DNA of 64,000 nt, taken from NCBI GenBank assembly GCA_006937955.1, contig SSNP01000008.1, positions 5,245,244 through 5,309,243 of the forward strand, in the 5' to 3' direction. Positions 22,239 to 36,573 of the stretch are shown here, piece after piece (the stretch's first letter is position 1; each line of letters opens with the position of its first letter). Under the pieces are notes generated by a model, which was not told where the DNA came from, did no database searches, and was given only the letters and a program-made list of their open reading frames with translations. Made by a program: the position numbers and the translations under genes. The DNA comes from Pachypanchax playfairii (lineage: Eukaryota > Chordata > Actinopteri > Cyprinodontiformes > Aplocheilidae).

Positions 22239-22370
22239 CTGGTAAATGTCTGACAGGCTGCTGCTTCCAGAGTCGCTGGTGATACTACATCCTGAGTGGC
22301 TGGACGAGACGTGGGTCACCTGTGGGTGTAAGCCGTCGGCCAGGTGAAGTCTGCTGAAGTCTGCAGGGAG
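22239..22370 (-). CDS. rapgef2: rapgef2 exon: shared linker, Ser-rich
   Basis: A 132-nt (44-codon) phase-0 exon beginning [13 protein letters not shown] and containing [18 protein letters not shown], ending SLSDIYQ at CAG|GTAAG. Both the long-form exon (39765) and the short-form first exon (28657) can join it. The acceptor is GTATAG. It corresponds to residues 21-64 of the short form and is highly conserved with mammals. Confidence 0.96.
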
Positions 22371-25099
22371 CTATACACACATACATACAACATACACACA
22401 GATGATCAGTATCAGCCATGCCAGCAGCCACCACTGGTCAGTCACTCTAACACACCTGATGACTGCCACGTGTTTGGACACACACTGAACATGATGTTTC
22501 CCTGTTTGTCAGAATATCAAGGATTAAACATGTAAACTTAAACATATTCTCCTCACATGTTTAATTCTTATTTAATCCCAAAACACATGAAACTGGGTGT
22601 CGAAATGCAAAAATGAAACATTTTTCATTCCTAAATATAACATGATTTCTTTCATTTTATTTGGAAAATAACCTCAAACACTCACATTATTATTCCTAAA
22701 AGAGGGACATTTTTCTGCTTTCCAATTATTTCTCAGAAGTGGTGACAGAGCAAAACTACTAATTAAAAATGATTAAAATTACTCTCTTTCGCTGAATTCA
22801 TTAAAAAAACACGTAGTTTAACACTGTGGAACACAAATAGAGGTGCGATTTCCTCACTTTTCCTCAAAGTGTCAATTTCAGAGATCACTAAACCTGCTAA
22901 TAAATAAAACCACATGAGAATAATCATAAAAAAAAATATGCTGAGAATCCTGATATTCATCTGACAACTTAACCATAACACAACCCATAAAACTCATCTT
23001 TCTTTAAAGCCTTACTGCAGGGAAACCACTAACTAAAAAACTAAACCAAAACAGAAGAACTGCATAAAGCACATCAAGGAAATTCCCTAATTACGATTCA
23101 CAACTTGAATAAACTAAGTAAGCAGCCGACAGTAATGGGGGAAACCCCAGTATGTGATTTAAATTCATTGAGTGCTGGTTGTAATTAAGAATACTGTAAA
23201 CCCACTTCTCTGAGGAGATGACCCCAATATGTAAAACACATCACAAACTCCCTTTTAGAAGATTTAGTAAAACAGACATAAAAGGCAGAAACAGTTGGAA
23301 CTTAATCCCCATGACGTTAAAACAGTAACAGCTTGGAAGTTTTTATGAAGTCTGAATATGCCTCAATATTTTACATGTACAGTATTAGAGCAGAGTGAAA
23401 CACCACACTGCTGATTTCATTGATTTATTTATGGATTGATTAACTCAGATTGTGCCATGTTAATTTATTTCCCAGACATAATTCAGGATTTTTATTTATT
23501 TCATAGAGATAAATTGGCAGAATAAAAAATAACAAAAAACTTAAACATTTTCTTGAATTGTACTTGCTATATTATTTTCACCAAAATGTTCCAGATCATT
23601 CTATAATATAATGTGTTCTAATTAAAGCCACCATATTTGTTTATTATGCTGAACTGTGAATTGAATCAGTCTAAACTGGTTCATGGTGTCTATAGTTGTG
23701 AATATTTTATGGCCAGATGTTTTATTTACTGATATATATATTTGATATCCAGCAGGGAGAACGGCTGCTTTGAGACACTTTCAGCTCCACTTCTGGCTTC
23801 AGATGATCATTAATATTAAATGTTCAAACATAAAAGTCCGATTTAACTAGTCTACTTCAGGAAATCAGAGCCAAATGTAAACATCTGGAGAAGATCAGGT
23901 CCAGAACTTTCCATGAGTTGTTCAATGTTTGAATTTTAATCATTATAAATATTTGCTTTAAAACGTTAAAACGTTAAACCGAGGCTGAGAGGCAGCTCCT
24001 GCAGATGAGTAAGTCCATGAGATTTAAAGAACTAAAATGTTGCTGTCTACGTACACGAGTGTTTGTTAGTGTGGAAGTCAACAACATCCGACAGAAAGTC
24101 TCATCTGAACCTGTTAAAAACAACACTGACTCAGTTAGAGAATCTGAACACAGTGAAATCTCACATAGATGACTAACACACCGAAAATATTTTATGTTTA
24201 AATTATTGTTTATTCTGATAAAAAAAAAAACTACAAACTAATAAAAACCCTCATCTGAACTGTAATAATTGAAAGTTCTTATTTAAATCAGAAAAGTATT
24301 GTTCTATTTAACTGACTTTTATCTGACTTTATGCAGTTGTTCATTCATTGTTTTATAATAAAAGAAAGAGTCACCGAGGAGTATTTCACTAAAGCACGAC
24401 TTAATATTCACGACAGAGTCACCTTGAAATCTGAAGATTTTGAAAGTGTTGCTGTAGAAAAGTATTTTATATCTGAGCTGTTTGAGAGGAGAAAAAAGTG
24501 AAAAGATGAGAAGTATCAATTCACCAAGAGTGTGTGAGTGAGAAGAGACTGAGAGCCAGACAGTAGAGCTGCTCTGGCACTGAGGTGCGATGTGATTACT
24601 CTGTGTCAAAGATTTCCATCACATTTAATTATCTGGCTGGCTGCACTAACCAAAATGGTGGACCGGAGGGCTCAGTCAGTCACTAACCCCCTCAGGCTGA
24701 CATTTCCCATCCCCTCATCTGGTTGACTTCACTGTGAATGCCTCCAGCTGAATCCCACCTTATTACCACTTACTGGACAATATTGTGTGATGAATCTTTG
24801 GCTACTGTCTGTAAGTGAGCTGGAGAACGTCATGTTTCACACAAGAGTTTTATACTCTGATTATTTAGAGATTTACTGTCAGATTGCTGTTGACTTTGAC
24901 ATGATGATGGCAAAGGAAATGTGGGTTTGATCCAAAGTTTGTGCACAGATGGACAGAACCTAATGGGACTGGAGCTGACTACAACTTGTAAGATCTGGAT
25001 TTTGCAAGTTTCTTCACGTTAAAAAGGTTGTTGGATTTCAACTTAACACTAAAGAGACCTTTCTATTGGATGGAGTAACCTCTTTGAACAACTGTTGCA

Positions 25100-25260
25100 T
25101 TTTTAATTAAAGACTGTGCAAAAGTCTTGAATGAGCCCTTTTTCGTTACATTTTCTTCTAAGAAGCCAAACCGTCTCATAAGCTTTTACAGTGGTCTTGA
25201 CTGATAGGTCCTTAGACTTTCTAAACTCGTTTAAACTTCTCTTTTGGCTAATTTTTCAAT
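25100..25260. repeat. Possible dispersed repeat fragment
   Basis: The phrase GACTGTGCAAAAGTCTTGA and following text resemble a dispersed repeat that I recall from fish genomes. No terminal structure is visible and the family is not identified. Confidence 0.2.
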
Positions 25261-25285
25261 TATAGTAAGTCTGCAGTCTGTATAA

Positions 25286-25309
25286 TATGATGTCATATAT
25301 GATGTCATA
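25286..25309. repeat. 12-bp tandem duplication
   Basis: The unit TATGATGTCATA occurs twice head to tail. Each copy holds TGATGTCA, a CRE/AP-1-like octamer. Confidence 0.85.
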
Positions 25310-27952
25310 TATGACTGGATAGAAAGTGAATGAAAAAGCAGCTCAACTTAAAAAAAACTTTCAAAAGCCTTAATAATGTTTGGGGAATTTGAGAATAAGA
25401 TCACTTGAAACGTTAAAACAAAATCATATCCCTATAATGCAAAAAATAATATATATACATACTCTGCCTAGAAAAGTCTCAACAGGAAGTTAAATCACAT
25501 ATTTAAAACATATTCTATATGTTAAGATGTGCATTAAATTATTAATCAGTTTCAAGTCCAAGTAGATCAAAGATCAATATGATCACCATAGAGACATGAA
25601 CGATCTGCCAGACCATAACGATAACAATATCTAGACTGATTTCCAGAGCAGGTTGGGGAGGGGACATGGGCGGGAATAAAGTGAAGGCAGGAAAGCAGGA
25701 TAAAGGGACGGGATAATAAACACTTAATCCTTTCTCTCTGCTCATTTAGGTCATCTGTTGATCAAAAAGCCAGGATCCATTCAATCCATGACCATGTGGT
25801 GGTCCACTGACCTTTTTGGCCCAATAAAACTCAACAGACCAGGTCAATCTGGATACCAGCTCAACACACTCATTAGACTTCCTCCATCAGCTCTCAATGA
25901 CAAGGCCTGAGACACACCTCATTTGTCAACTTCATTAAATTAGCAACAACCATACTTTACGCTGTTAGTGAGAAGAAACATCAAACATGGAACAATTTGA
26001 ATGATCCAACCTTTGATGCACTTCTCTGCACTTTGTGCTCCACATTTAATGTTGTCCTGCAAACAAAATGAGTTCTGCCGAACCACAAGCTGAAAATTGG
26101 TATAATCAGCTGTCATGGGAGGATTAGGCATTGCTCTAATGCTCAAGCCACAACTCACAGTTCTGCTTACATGTGAGCAGATGTGGTGCTCCTTAAATTA
26201 CATTACAGACCTAATGACCTAGATTGCTGTGTGGAAGCACTGGCTGCCTCTCAATCTCTTCACTGCCTGTATATGCAGGAAGTGACTCTGTGCTGTTACA
26301 TTAGATAACCCTTCCTGAGGGTGCTCAGTCTCACCCAGTGGAGAAAAGCAAATAACAAGGAATCTGCAATCAAGATCCAGATCTTCATTAAACTTAGTCA
26401 AATGTTGATTTCAGGCAGCTAAAAATGCTGTGCTTCTCCACAAAAAAATGTGATTCCAACTTTAAAATGTTATGAAATGAAAATCTTCCAGTGTTGGAAG
26501 GCTAAGAGGGAACAGGCACATTCCCCCATGGCTGCAGCTTCTTGCTTTCCTGAGCTTTTCGGATCAAGAGATTAAAATCCCTTTGGCAGGGTGTTCGATT
26601 AAATGGGCCTGATATGCTCTTAGAGCTTTCCCTTCAACGGTTACGCCATCTACCTCTACCATTTAACTACAAGCCTGCAATTTGACTGGAGGGATGACTT
26701 CCAACAATGAGACAATCCAAGATATTACTACTGGAAATCAGTTGTTCCAAAAGTCTACAGCAAATTGTTTTAAATAAATATCAATATATATTTTAGTTTT
26801 TTATTCCGTTTTCAGAAGATTAAAGAAAGATAAATGATATTACTTTCAAAAATGTAAAAAAGACATAATTCATAACAATGCAAGCAGGAGGAAATTTCAT
26901 GAAAAAAATCCCCAAAACTAAAAATAATAATAATTAAAAAAAAGCTAAAAACACTCACTATTACACGTGTGTCAAACTCCAAATAAAAATAAACACAGGT
27001 ATAGAAATAGAAACAGAAGATGTAAAGATAAAACCTAAGCATGAATGGAATTGTTGTCATGACGACCACTTGAGATGGGGCTAAAATGATGATGCCTTTA
27101 CTCTAATAAAACCCGCTGGCCAGTAAGGGAGTTTCCTGCTGTGATGTATTGTTTACATAAGCAATTATTTGAATGCAAATAAAACAGAAGGAAAAAAATT
27201 GAAAATGAGAGTCGGATGAGATTTTGAGGCAAATCACAAAAACGAAAGGACATATTTGGATGTTTAAAGATACCTTGTTTCTAACTGCGGCAGAGAGTCT
27301 CAAAATGTGACATTAGAAGTAAGGTAAGGATCAATGTGCAGAGGGAAGCAACTTTATGTACGCATGTGAGACCTTGAGTCAATAACTGACAATTTTATTA
27401 GAATTCCAGCCAATTAAGAGTGTTTTCAACACAGAGAGACAAACCCTCACTTACAAATTGTTGCTTTTGTCAGCATTTCTAAAAATAGATAAAACTTGCT
27501 TGTTAAAATGTTCCAGACAACCAGAAATTCATACTAAGTGCCGACTTCAAGATTGTCAGAGGACTTAGAATCCTGCAGGCCTCCCTGTGGGGAGCAGAAC
27601 AAGCTGTGAGAAAAGGCGAGGTGATAACCCATCGACAATGACACAAGCATTGCTGTTACAGGAGCATTAAGGTGATTTTTCCTCTCAGCATCTGTACTCT
27701 GTAACCCAGGAACCGTCCATCATAGAGATGCATAACCTGGCCTTCTTATGCACATGTGTGTATGTGTGTGGTCTTGGTGTGAGTGATGCCGACAGCGCTG
27801 ACAGTTGATCAATTCGTTCACTGTTCAAGTACAGATCATCTTAGGCCTCCAGGAGTCTGCTGAGCAGCAGGCTGCTTCCAGCACCATGGACAGCACCAGC
27901 GGCAACAAGCCAGCAGACCTGAACGTTTTCAGCTGGGTTTACGAGTGAAACC

Positions 27953-27980
27953 ATAATAATAAATAATAATAATATAATAT
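27953..27980. repeat. AAT-rich simple repeat
   Basis: Imperfect AAT trinucleotide repeat. Confidence 0.8.
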
Positions 27981-28656
27981 GTACAAAATGATTTGGGTTT
28001 GTATTTTTTTTTTTTCAAGATTTTTTTAGTCGATTTCTTGTAAGTTCCTGTTTAAAACCTGAGCTCCTGAAGACTAAAACCCAATTTTCTATTCGGACAC
28101 TTTTTTCGTGTGCAAATCCGTGTTTAATGTCGTAGCCTCGTGTCAGTGCGTCGTAACGAGGGCAGAGTCGGTCATTAAACACACAGGATGCAGCTGCTCG
28201 TCTCTGTGCGCGTCTGTCGAGCCGGAAAAAAAATAAAACTAGCTTTGATTTACTTAAAGACACGGTGCAGCTTCTGTATGAGAGAATGTTGAACTGGTCT
28301 TCTTATATTCTTGTCAATATTGTTATTGGAATGGATCTATCCGCGGAGTCCTTAATATTTATGCAAGTGTGCGTGCGTTTGCGCGCTCCAGTGACAGCAA
28401 GCACATGGCGGCCGTTTCTAGTACAACACACTGACACACATGTGAGGCTCGATGGGGCAACAATCAGCCTCTGGTCTGCCCGGTCGGGTTCCTGACGCGT
28501 CCTTGGTCTGCCCTGCTTCCATTCATCCTGCACAGGCTCGATAGAAACCTGATGCATGTCTATTATAAGGCATTATAATCATATCACTGGCTCAGAAACG
28601 AGCAGGAGAGAGAAAAAAGGTGGAAAGAAAACGTTTAACGTAGACAGACTACTTAC

Positions 28657-28716
28657 CGGGGTTTTATCTTGCTGGTTCGGGACTCCATTGCTGTCTGATG
28701 CTGCTAATGGTTTCAT
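28657..28716 (-). CDS. rapgef2: rapgef2 alternative first coding exon (short isoform start)
   Basis: The ATG at 28714-28716 opens a 20-codon exon beginning MKPLAASDSNGV and ending NQQDKTP at donor CCG|GTAAG. Mammalian RAPGEF2 short isoforms begin MKPLA and end this exon in a similar QQ-rich stretch, so this is the orthologous alternative start. It splices in phase 0 to LPADFSRL at 22370. It lies at the edge of a CpG-rich stretch that looks like its promoter. The short isoform omits cNBD1. Confidence 0.93.
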
Positions 28717-29290
28717 AATGAAAAAATGTTCACCGGGCTAACATCTATCATCCCGGATCATCTCTATGCCACCGTGTAGACCCCCATCTTCTACAGCTGC
28801 CTGCCCTCTCCCCCCTCAGCTGCACCGTCTCCCCAGAAGGAGGCGGCGGCTCGACAGTTTTGGGAGTATCCGCGGTTCCTTGGGCCTGATCCGACTCTCC
28901 AAAGCAACGACACACCTGCGTTTATTCCAGTCGAAGAGCTGCCACCCACATATATTAAAACCACAGAGCAGAGGGTTGATGGTGAAAGATAAAAAAAATA
29001 TCCTTGTATCCTTGCAGAGAACAGTTAGCTTCTTCACAATCACATCTCCAGTCGGAGCGACGACGTGCAGATAAGAGAGCAGAAACCCGAAAAAAAGATG
29101 AGAAAAATGGCTGACAACACTTTCACTCACATTTTCTCCCTCCGCCTTTTCTCTCTATCTCTCATTCTCCCTCCCTCCGACGAAAAGGGAAGCAGCACAC
29201 GCGCACGCAAACGCCTTTGTGCACCATTAGATTATTTCAGGTCTGAAAACGCCCGCAGCCTCCACGGAGGTACTGTGCGTTAAACCCAGC
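28717..29290 (-). promoter_or_regulatory. rapgef2: CpG-rich alternative promoter and 5' UTR of short rapgef2
   Basis: Sequence upstream of the MKPLA start is unusually rich in CpG for this window (for example around 28830-28920 and 29190-29275), and CpG enrichment continues across the exon to about 28040. I read it as the CpG-island promoter and 5' UTR of the short isoform. No TATA box is evident and the start site cannot be fixed by eye. Confidence 0.6.
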
Positions 29291-32200
29291 GGTTTGTTTG
29301 GAGCGAGATTTGTGTCAGGGGTGGAGGAGGGGTGGAGGTGGTGGGGAGGAAGAACCTCCTCTCTGCCTCACGGTCATGCTGTAAGAGCGACTATGGCTGT
29401 GCTCAAGGGGGGCTGACAACACCCCCAGTACAGATACAGAGTTGGGAAGAGGGAAAGGTGGATGGGAAAAAGAAAGTGAGGATGAAAACAGAGAGACACG
29501 ATGAAACTACAGACACAAATCTCATACACAGATGAGAAGTGGAAGACATTCATGTGGCTTGACACATGGATGGACGGATGAAGATATGGAAAGAGGAAAG
29601 GAGCACATAAAGGCCATTATCACAGTTTTTTTGTACAAAACAGCAGCTGAATCTGGTTGGCATAGTAACAGATTGCAGGAAAGCCATTTCCTGGGCGGGG
29701 AAGTTGTAGCACTTCCTCTTGAGAGAGTGAGTAAAAGGTTGATGGAAAGAGAAGAAGATCTGCACGGCTTATTGACAGAAGAAATAAAAATAAAAAAAGG
29801 TAGAAGGAGCTGGACTACAGAGACAGATGAAACAGTCTTACTGCGGAGACTGGCAGCAACGATGTCACACTGTCACACTGCTGGAATAACCATGGCAACT
29901 GGGTGAGCACGAGCATCACACACCCACCCAGCCAGCCATCCAAGCCCCCCACACACCCTCCAGGGCCTTCAGTTGCTGTGGCGACGGAGGCAGCGAGACA
30001 TGCCGACATGGAGGAGGGAGGGGAGGAGAGAGAGCATTAAAAAGTGGCAATAAGCTGTGCCAATTCACCTTCAATCAGCTGTACAGAGCAGAGATGTCAC
30101 AGAGAACGCTTCAGATAACAAAGGAGATGATTTCAATTCTCCGATTTAGGAGATGAAGAGCAACAAATGTGTGTATAATGTGTCTTTGGAGACACTGGAA
30201 ATTCTAAAAAAACAGAGTGTTTTACTCAAGAATAGACAGCAGCATGATGGATGTCAAAGTCACCAAAACAAAAGCTGTTCAAGAGACAGACATGAGTGAA
30301 ACCCGTTAAGTTTACATGACAAAAGAACCTGAAGCTGGTTTAACTTCTGTTCACAGAGAACAACAAGACAGAAAATCACCAGAAAAAAGACTCAAACTTG
30401 AAATACGATGTGTGACTTTAAATATTATTTTGCTTACAATGTTGTCTTCATGCCATTTTGAGGTGCTGCTGACAGCATCAATTCTTTCCTCCATCTTGCT
30501 ACATCATCACACTTATTTTCTTGTCATTAAGTTGAAACAGGTGATTCTCTCATTTCCAAACAAATTGGACACATTTACAGAATACTCAGTGCTTTTTGGT
30601 CCAGTTTTAGATTTTTTTGGGGTGGTAGGAAGAAGGAAACGATGGAAATTAGCGAGTGATCCTGAACATCAGCCATTCATTGCAAATCCATGCAGGGATT
30701 TCTGAGCCTTACACTAAAGGATCAATAAATTATGAAAAAAAAACAGTCACAATCACAGGATCCCCCACCCCCGACCCCCCAGTGTAAACTTTGCTTTTGA
30801 AAATTATGAACAAACATTTGAAAACAAAATTTATTGAAAACAAAACCAAACAATTAATTTGACAGATATTTATTATTGATGCTGACAGCTGAGGCTCAAA
30901 CCTCTGAATAAAGAATGCTCTGCCTCACGCAGTGCCTAGAAAGCAGCACACTCCGAGCTGGTTTTGGAGCACATCCAGTCAAAGCAGCGGGGGAGGTGAG
31001 TGGGAGGCTGAGAGGGGGTGAGAGAAGCCTGGAGACCCTGGATGACATCACCTCTCCTGCCCCCAGCCATGATGTAATGTTTCAAAACAACAAAAAAGCT
31101 CAGGTGCTTCGCTGAGCAGCCTCGTCATTAATGTCTCCAACAATTGCCTCGAGGGGGGAGAGGGCCATAGCATCATTACATCACCGTGGCAACGAGACTG
31201 TGTCTGGGGAATATCAAGCTCTTCCAGCCCAACCCCCTCATTTAAAGCATTCTATGAATAAACAAACCAATTAATCTCGTTTTTTTTACTGTCTAATCAC
31301 AAGCTACATGTGAAGGGAAACAAGCAGGAGGCCATTGATCAGTCAGCATTGTGACAGTGACGAGAAAAACACCACCTAACAAGAGCATTAATGCTCTCAT
31401 GATCATGATCGGTTGTAGTGAGCTAAATGCAGAGGATGGTGTGCTGCTGGCCTGGTGTGTCGTCTGTAAACACACTGCTAATGCTGCATGATCAGTTAGA
31501 CCACGCATGGATTTTTACTTGCTGATGCACAACTCTGAAGCAATAACAAGCAAATGACACTTCTAGGACTTACACCCACATATAAAGCCTGTAACAGACA
31601 AAAAGACATGGGTGTGATTCCAGCTTGATAACACGGTAAGAGAAAGTTTATGGTAAAAAGAAAACGATACAAATCATCCATGTTTCAGTCTTATAGCTGG
31701 TTTGTAAGATGTTTTTTATTTTATTTTATGGGTATATAAATAAAGGCAGCTGATATAAAGTCATTTAGCCTGATCAAGTGAGGATTATTTTGTAACATCT
31801 CTTGAAATGTTACGTTTTTTGCATCATTTATTGTGTGTTGGAAATCTGTTTTCTATATATTCAGAAGAGACTTGATTTTCAATTCCACTCCGACAAACAG
31901 CGTATTTCACAATGGTACACTAAAATGCATTATATTCACTCCAGAGGCTGGACAACATAAATTTTATGTTTGTTGTTGTTTTTAAACAAAAGAATGAAAA
32001 TAACTGCAAGCACCCAGAAGCATTAACATTTAAACAGCAGAGATGTAAGAAAAAACAACGTTTATTTAATCCAACAGATCGATAGTATTTGATTGCATCA
32101 AAACAAATGAGCTAAATAAATAAATAAATCAAAATAATTGTACATGAATGTCGGTGCAGCAGTTTTGTAAAACGTAGCTTAAGAAAACTAGTCAGACACG

Positions 32201-35200
32201 CCTTCTGATGGACACAGAGGCCATCAGATGATCAAACCTACATACTTTGATTTATTGATTTGTGTATAACCTTGTTCAGTGAATTTGCTTGTAAGCCAAC
32301 AAAAACCCATGTGCAAAGGGAACATTAATCAATGACATCGGTCCCATTACGATGGCTCTAAATAGCATGTGAGAGTGAGGAAGATGATCTAATAAAGAGA
32401 CTCCATTTTCATAGCTGCTACAGCCCACGGGATGACTTCATTTTTCAAGCTGTTGTCACCTGCGTGTTGCTCTGAAAATAATTGAATAGAAACGCAGGCT
32501 GCCAGGCACGCCTAAAAGATTACACTCCTAGGTTCATGGAGTAAAACATCTGTCGTACCTGTGCACCTGCTAAAAGGTGCATAAATCAGAAGGTGAAATG
32601 CACCGAGATGAGTGGCTCATTGAAGAGTTGGCAAGTGAGGGAGAAGTTCATCATTAACAGAAGATTTCCAGATCAAGTTACAGACTAACTGTGGAAGGTT
32701 ATGAACTGGAAGTCTTTACAAAGAACCGGGTGGTGGTAGGGGGGGTTGTGACAGCTGACTACAGGCAGCGAGGCATGTTTCAAATTTCTGTTAAAGTTTA
32801 TCTTTAACTATTAAATAAAGGAATGAGATTTAAAACAATAAGAAAAAATCCAGTACATTTCTTGTAAATATTGTTCAAGTCTGCACATTTTAAGACTGAG
32901 GTTTAGTGAAGTTGTTTGCTGCCTTATATAAAACAACAAAACAAAACAATGTCTTGTTGTTGCAGAATTACTAACTGTGGATTATGATGTGTTTTGAGGT
33001 GAGACAGAGTTTGTCAGACAAGAAGAAAATATGTTTAATTTACTCAAGTCCATTCTGTCTAGATCAGAACTGACTTGGTGTTACTGACATTTAAAGTGAG
33101 AACTTTATGAGAAGATTTAATAAAAGCCTAGAAACATGTCTGTCACTCTAATATTGTGACAGATGTATTTATAGACACACATGAAACACATTTAATCATT
33201 ATTAACCTAGATAAGGGACAATCCTGCAATCATCTGTTTATAGACTGATTCTTACTAAAATATACAAACCAGAGGACAGTGTGTACGTCACCATACAGCC
33301 TCGTTTTCATTAAGATAAATGTCATCTGTCAGTCTGTTTCAAAACATTCAACTTTCATAAAGACCTTTGCATCTTAAAACCAACGTGCCAGTGAGCATGT
33401 CCTTTCAACCTGGTTGAAAAGTGAGACCCAGCTAGTAAATAAGTTTCTCATTTTCCTTCCCAGCACCAGCCACCATCTAAGATGGATTATCGAGCGTGAA
33501 CCGTCGCCAAAAATATCTGCTCCATTTCCTTCAAAGCGAAAACGTTTGATATCTGGCTATTAATACCTGCAAAAACTCATGTTGCTTTTGTTGTCCATGA
33601 TGGGAGAGAGAGTCATGAGTGTTCACTTGAAAAACACAATGAAACTTCAACATTAAGCTAAAATTCATATCCACATAAAATACAAAAAAGGATCACGGTC
33701 CCCGTCAGTATGACCACGATTCAAAACCAGCTCACTGTCGCTACTTTCATTAATAAAAACATGATGCACAAGCTTTAAGGTTAAAATGATTTGATGGTTT
33801 TATACCAAAGATTATTTAACAGTCACAGTCTCCACCCACTCAAACAGAACACAACGTGTGGACCAATAGCAGCATCGCTTATCTAAATAGTTCAGCGTAG
33901 AAGGAGACAAAAATAAGACAGTAAGAAAGAAACAATGTACAATAAAGTGTTTGTGCTTAAAACGCTGTAGTTCCTAGACAACATCTTTTCAAAACAGAGG
34001 CTTTTTTAACTCGGCGCAGCTGAAGCAGAGCACGTTGTCACAAAGGACAGCTCTAAAAATAGGAGCACGGCTTTTCTGCAGCCCTGAGTGGCAGGATTGT
34101 TCTCTCTGCATTTATCAGCAGGTACAACTGCTCAACCCTCTGAGGTCTTTACAACTGCTCTCTCATAATCCTTGTTTTCTGCTTGGTGACTGCAGGACCC
34201 CAATAAATTACAGAAAAATAATATGTTCCAAGTCTATTGGTAATACAGCACACTTAATAACTACAGTTTTTACTATGAATTGTCATGTCTTTATTTAGAT
34301 ATTTTATGGCTTTCAAATTCATTATTGCTAAAACTGAAATCTTCTACGTGTCAGTACTGAACAGGGGGAATGACAGCCACAGCGGGGATAATAATAATAA
34401 TCCAAAAAGCCTAAAGACAATCATTATCATTATCAAGCGCATAAACGGGGAAAAACTGTGCACCTCAATCATCTAAATTGTTGCCATTATCTTAGTTTAC
34501 TGCCCTATAAGCTATAGCAGAGTGATGCTTATCATTCCTCTGTCATCACTCATGATGTGATGATGTTTCCTCTCAACCAAACATGATTAGTTTTCAAATC
34601 TAAAACAGGATAATGTGGCTGGAAGCAGCAGAAGAGAGCCATTTTATCAGCTCTGTTAATATGAATTCACTTCATATTGTTGTTGATATTGTGGTAATAG
34701 ATTTGGAGTGCGGAGCGGGCTTTCCTCTTCATCCTTATCAGCACCAGTGCCCACAAATGGAAGGTGTTTATTGAGGAAGGCTGCTAGCAGCTACAGACAG
34801 GATGAACGGGGAACAGACGCAGATAAAACTACCGACCAGGGGGAGCACAAACACTAGAAAACACAAAGAGCAGCAGACACACAATCAGCACAAGAGACAC
34901 CACTACTAATAAATACGGTACCTGAGGTTTATTGCATTCCTGGAAGCCAAGTTAGGGAGCAAGCCATGAAAAGAAGCAGAGAAAATGAGAGTTATCAAAC
35001 ATGCCACCAGCCTGTCGAGGATGGGAGGTATCACAAGCAAAAGCTTCACCAACATGTTAAAATGATGTTTTCTGTACATCACAACAATTAAAACACACAC
35101 ACCTGAATTGTTGCTTTCATGAGCATCTGTCTATACAGCACAACAAACTAATTATAGAACATTTCCACTCCTAAAAAGATAAAATAAATCAAAACTATTC

Positions 35201-35949
35201 TAAGTTAGCTCTAAAACCTTTAGCTGGATCATCTCTGACAACAGATGAAGCAGTAAAACATGTTTTCTGATCAAATACTTCAATTCTAACTCTAGTGGTT
35301 CCTGTTTTCTCCATTTCTGATATTCAGATACAAACATCCATTTACAATATCTGTGTATTCAGTTTTACTGTAGAGAGACTCATGACACGGGCTGAATAAG
35401 CTGCAGCAGACTTTTAATCAAGCAGTGCTACAAAAGTACAACCTGATTCACTTGTGAGTGTCATGCGTTACTATGTGTGAGTGATGGTGTCCAGTGGTCA
35501 GAGCAGGTTGTTTAAGCCTCTTCCAGGGTTTATGTACAGCTAAGCTAACCAGCATCAACAACATCAACATCTCATCTTCTTAACATTGTACATGGAAGTC
35601 AATAAAAACATACCCAAATGTTTGAGGGGAAAAATACAATAACAGCAGAAATCCAATAAAGATTTGGTTCTAATTGATAGAATTACATTTGTGATGGATT
35701 CTGCAGTCTGTCTGGACTGTTACTCTAATGCACTTTTTCAGCTAAGTATTCTATAAATAATTATCTAATACATTTAAATGACACCTGATGTTAAAGGATT
35801 TCCACAGGACAGAGAAAATCTCTCATGCATCCTCTTACAAGCTTTCTGACACTCTTTCTTCTTTAAAGTAAACTGAGACTGTAAGAACTAGATGGGGCTC
35901 CATCACTGTGAGAGATGTTCTGACAGACATCTAGTGGACACATCGAATG

Positions 35950-36020
35950 TTGCTGGGATTAAATCTGTAACTCTTCTGATTACAGGATGGCCTCACTACA
36001 ACCACCAGGCCACCTGGGTG
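35950..36020 (-). repeat. Possible tRNA-derived SINE relic
   Basis: Read on the minus strand, GTGGCCTGGTGG then AGATTTAATCCCAGC resemble decayed A and B boxes of a tRNA promoter with tRNA-like spacing. It has no intact cloverleaf and is not a functional tRNA gene. Confidence 0.3.
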
Positions 36021-36553
36021 AAGCACAGGAGGAACAGTATTACAGACTTCAAGCCTCTTGCTGCTTGTATAATTATACAACATCTGTTTCTGAGCCTTGA
36101 TGTTTCTGCTGGACATCAAATAAGCCCAGAGGATAGATATTGCTCATCTGCTCTGGGAGTTTGGGATGTCTCACCAGGGCTAAGAAGAAGTTTGAATGAG
36201 GACAGAAGAAAAAAGTGCACTGAGTGAAATAAAAAAAACTGTAAAGTTTTACATTTTTATGACAGATCAGATCTGCCATGCAGCATCTGGTAATGAAGAG
36301 GTTTGAACAGCCGCCATGTTGACATTTAATTTTAGACTGAGTGACAGACAGAAAGCACAAAGACTTTAAGTGAGTGGCAGGGTGAGAGATCAGAGGGAGA
36401 GTGTGTGTGTAAGAGTGTGTGAGTCAAGTCGACGGCTCAAATGGCTGATAATATCAGAGGAAGATATAGGGCGTGTGAGATAAGGTGTAAAATGCAGAGC
36501 GACTAAGAAATGGAGATTATGAGCCTCTGCAAGGGAGAATATAAAAAGATCAA

Positions 36554-36573
36554 GTGTGTGTGTGTGTGTGTGT
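36554..36573. repeat. (TG)n microsatellite
   Basis: Ten perfect TG/GT units. Confidence 0.9.

Larger units (their letters stand above)
22371..28656 (-). other. rapgef2: Large intron downstream of the alternative first exon
   Basis: 6.3 kb of AT-rich intron. It contains a 12-bp tandem duplication at 25286-25309, a probable dispersed repeat at about 25100-25260 and an AAT-rich tract at 27953-27980. No gene seen. Confidence 0.8.

Noticed and set aside
35950..36020. tRNA gene
   Set aside because: Only decayed A- and B-box-like words; no cloverleaf arms or anticodon loop could be drawn. Kept only as a possible SINE relic.
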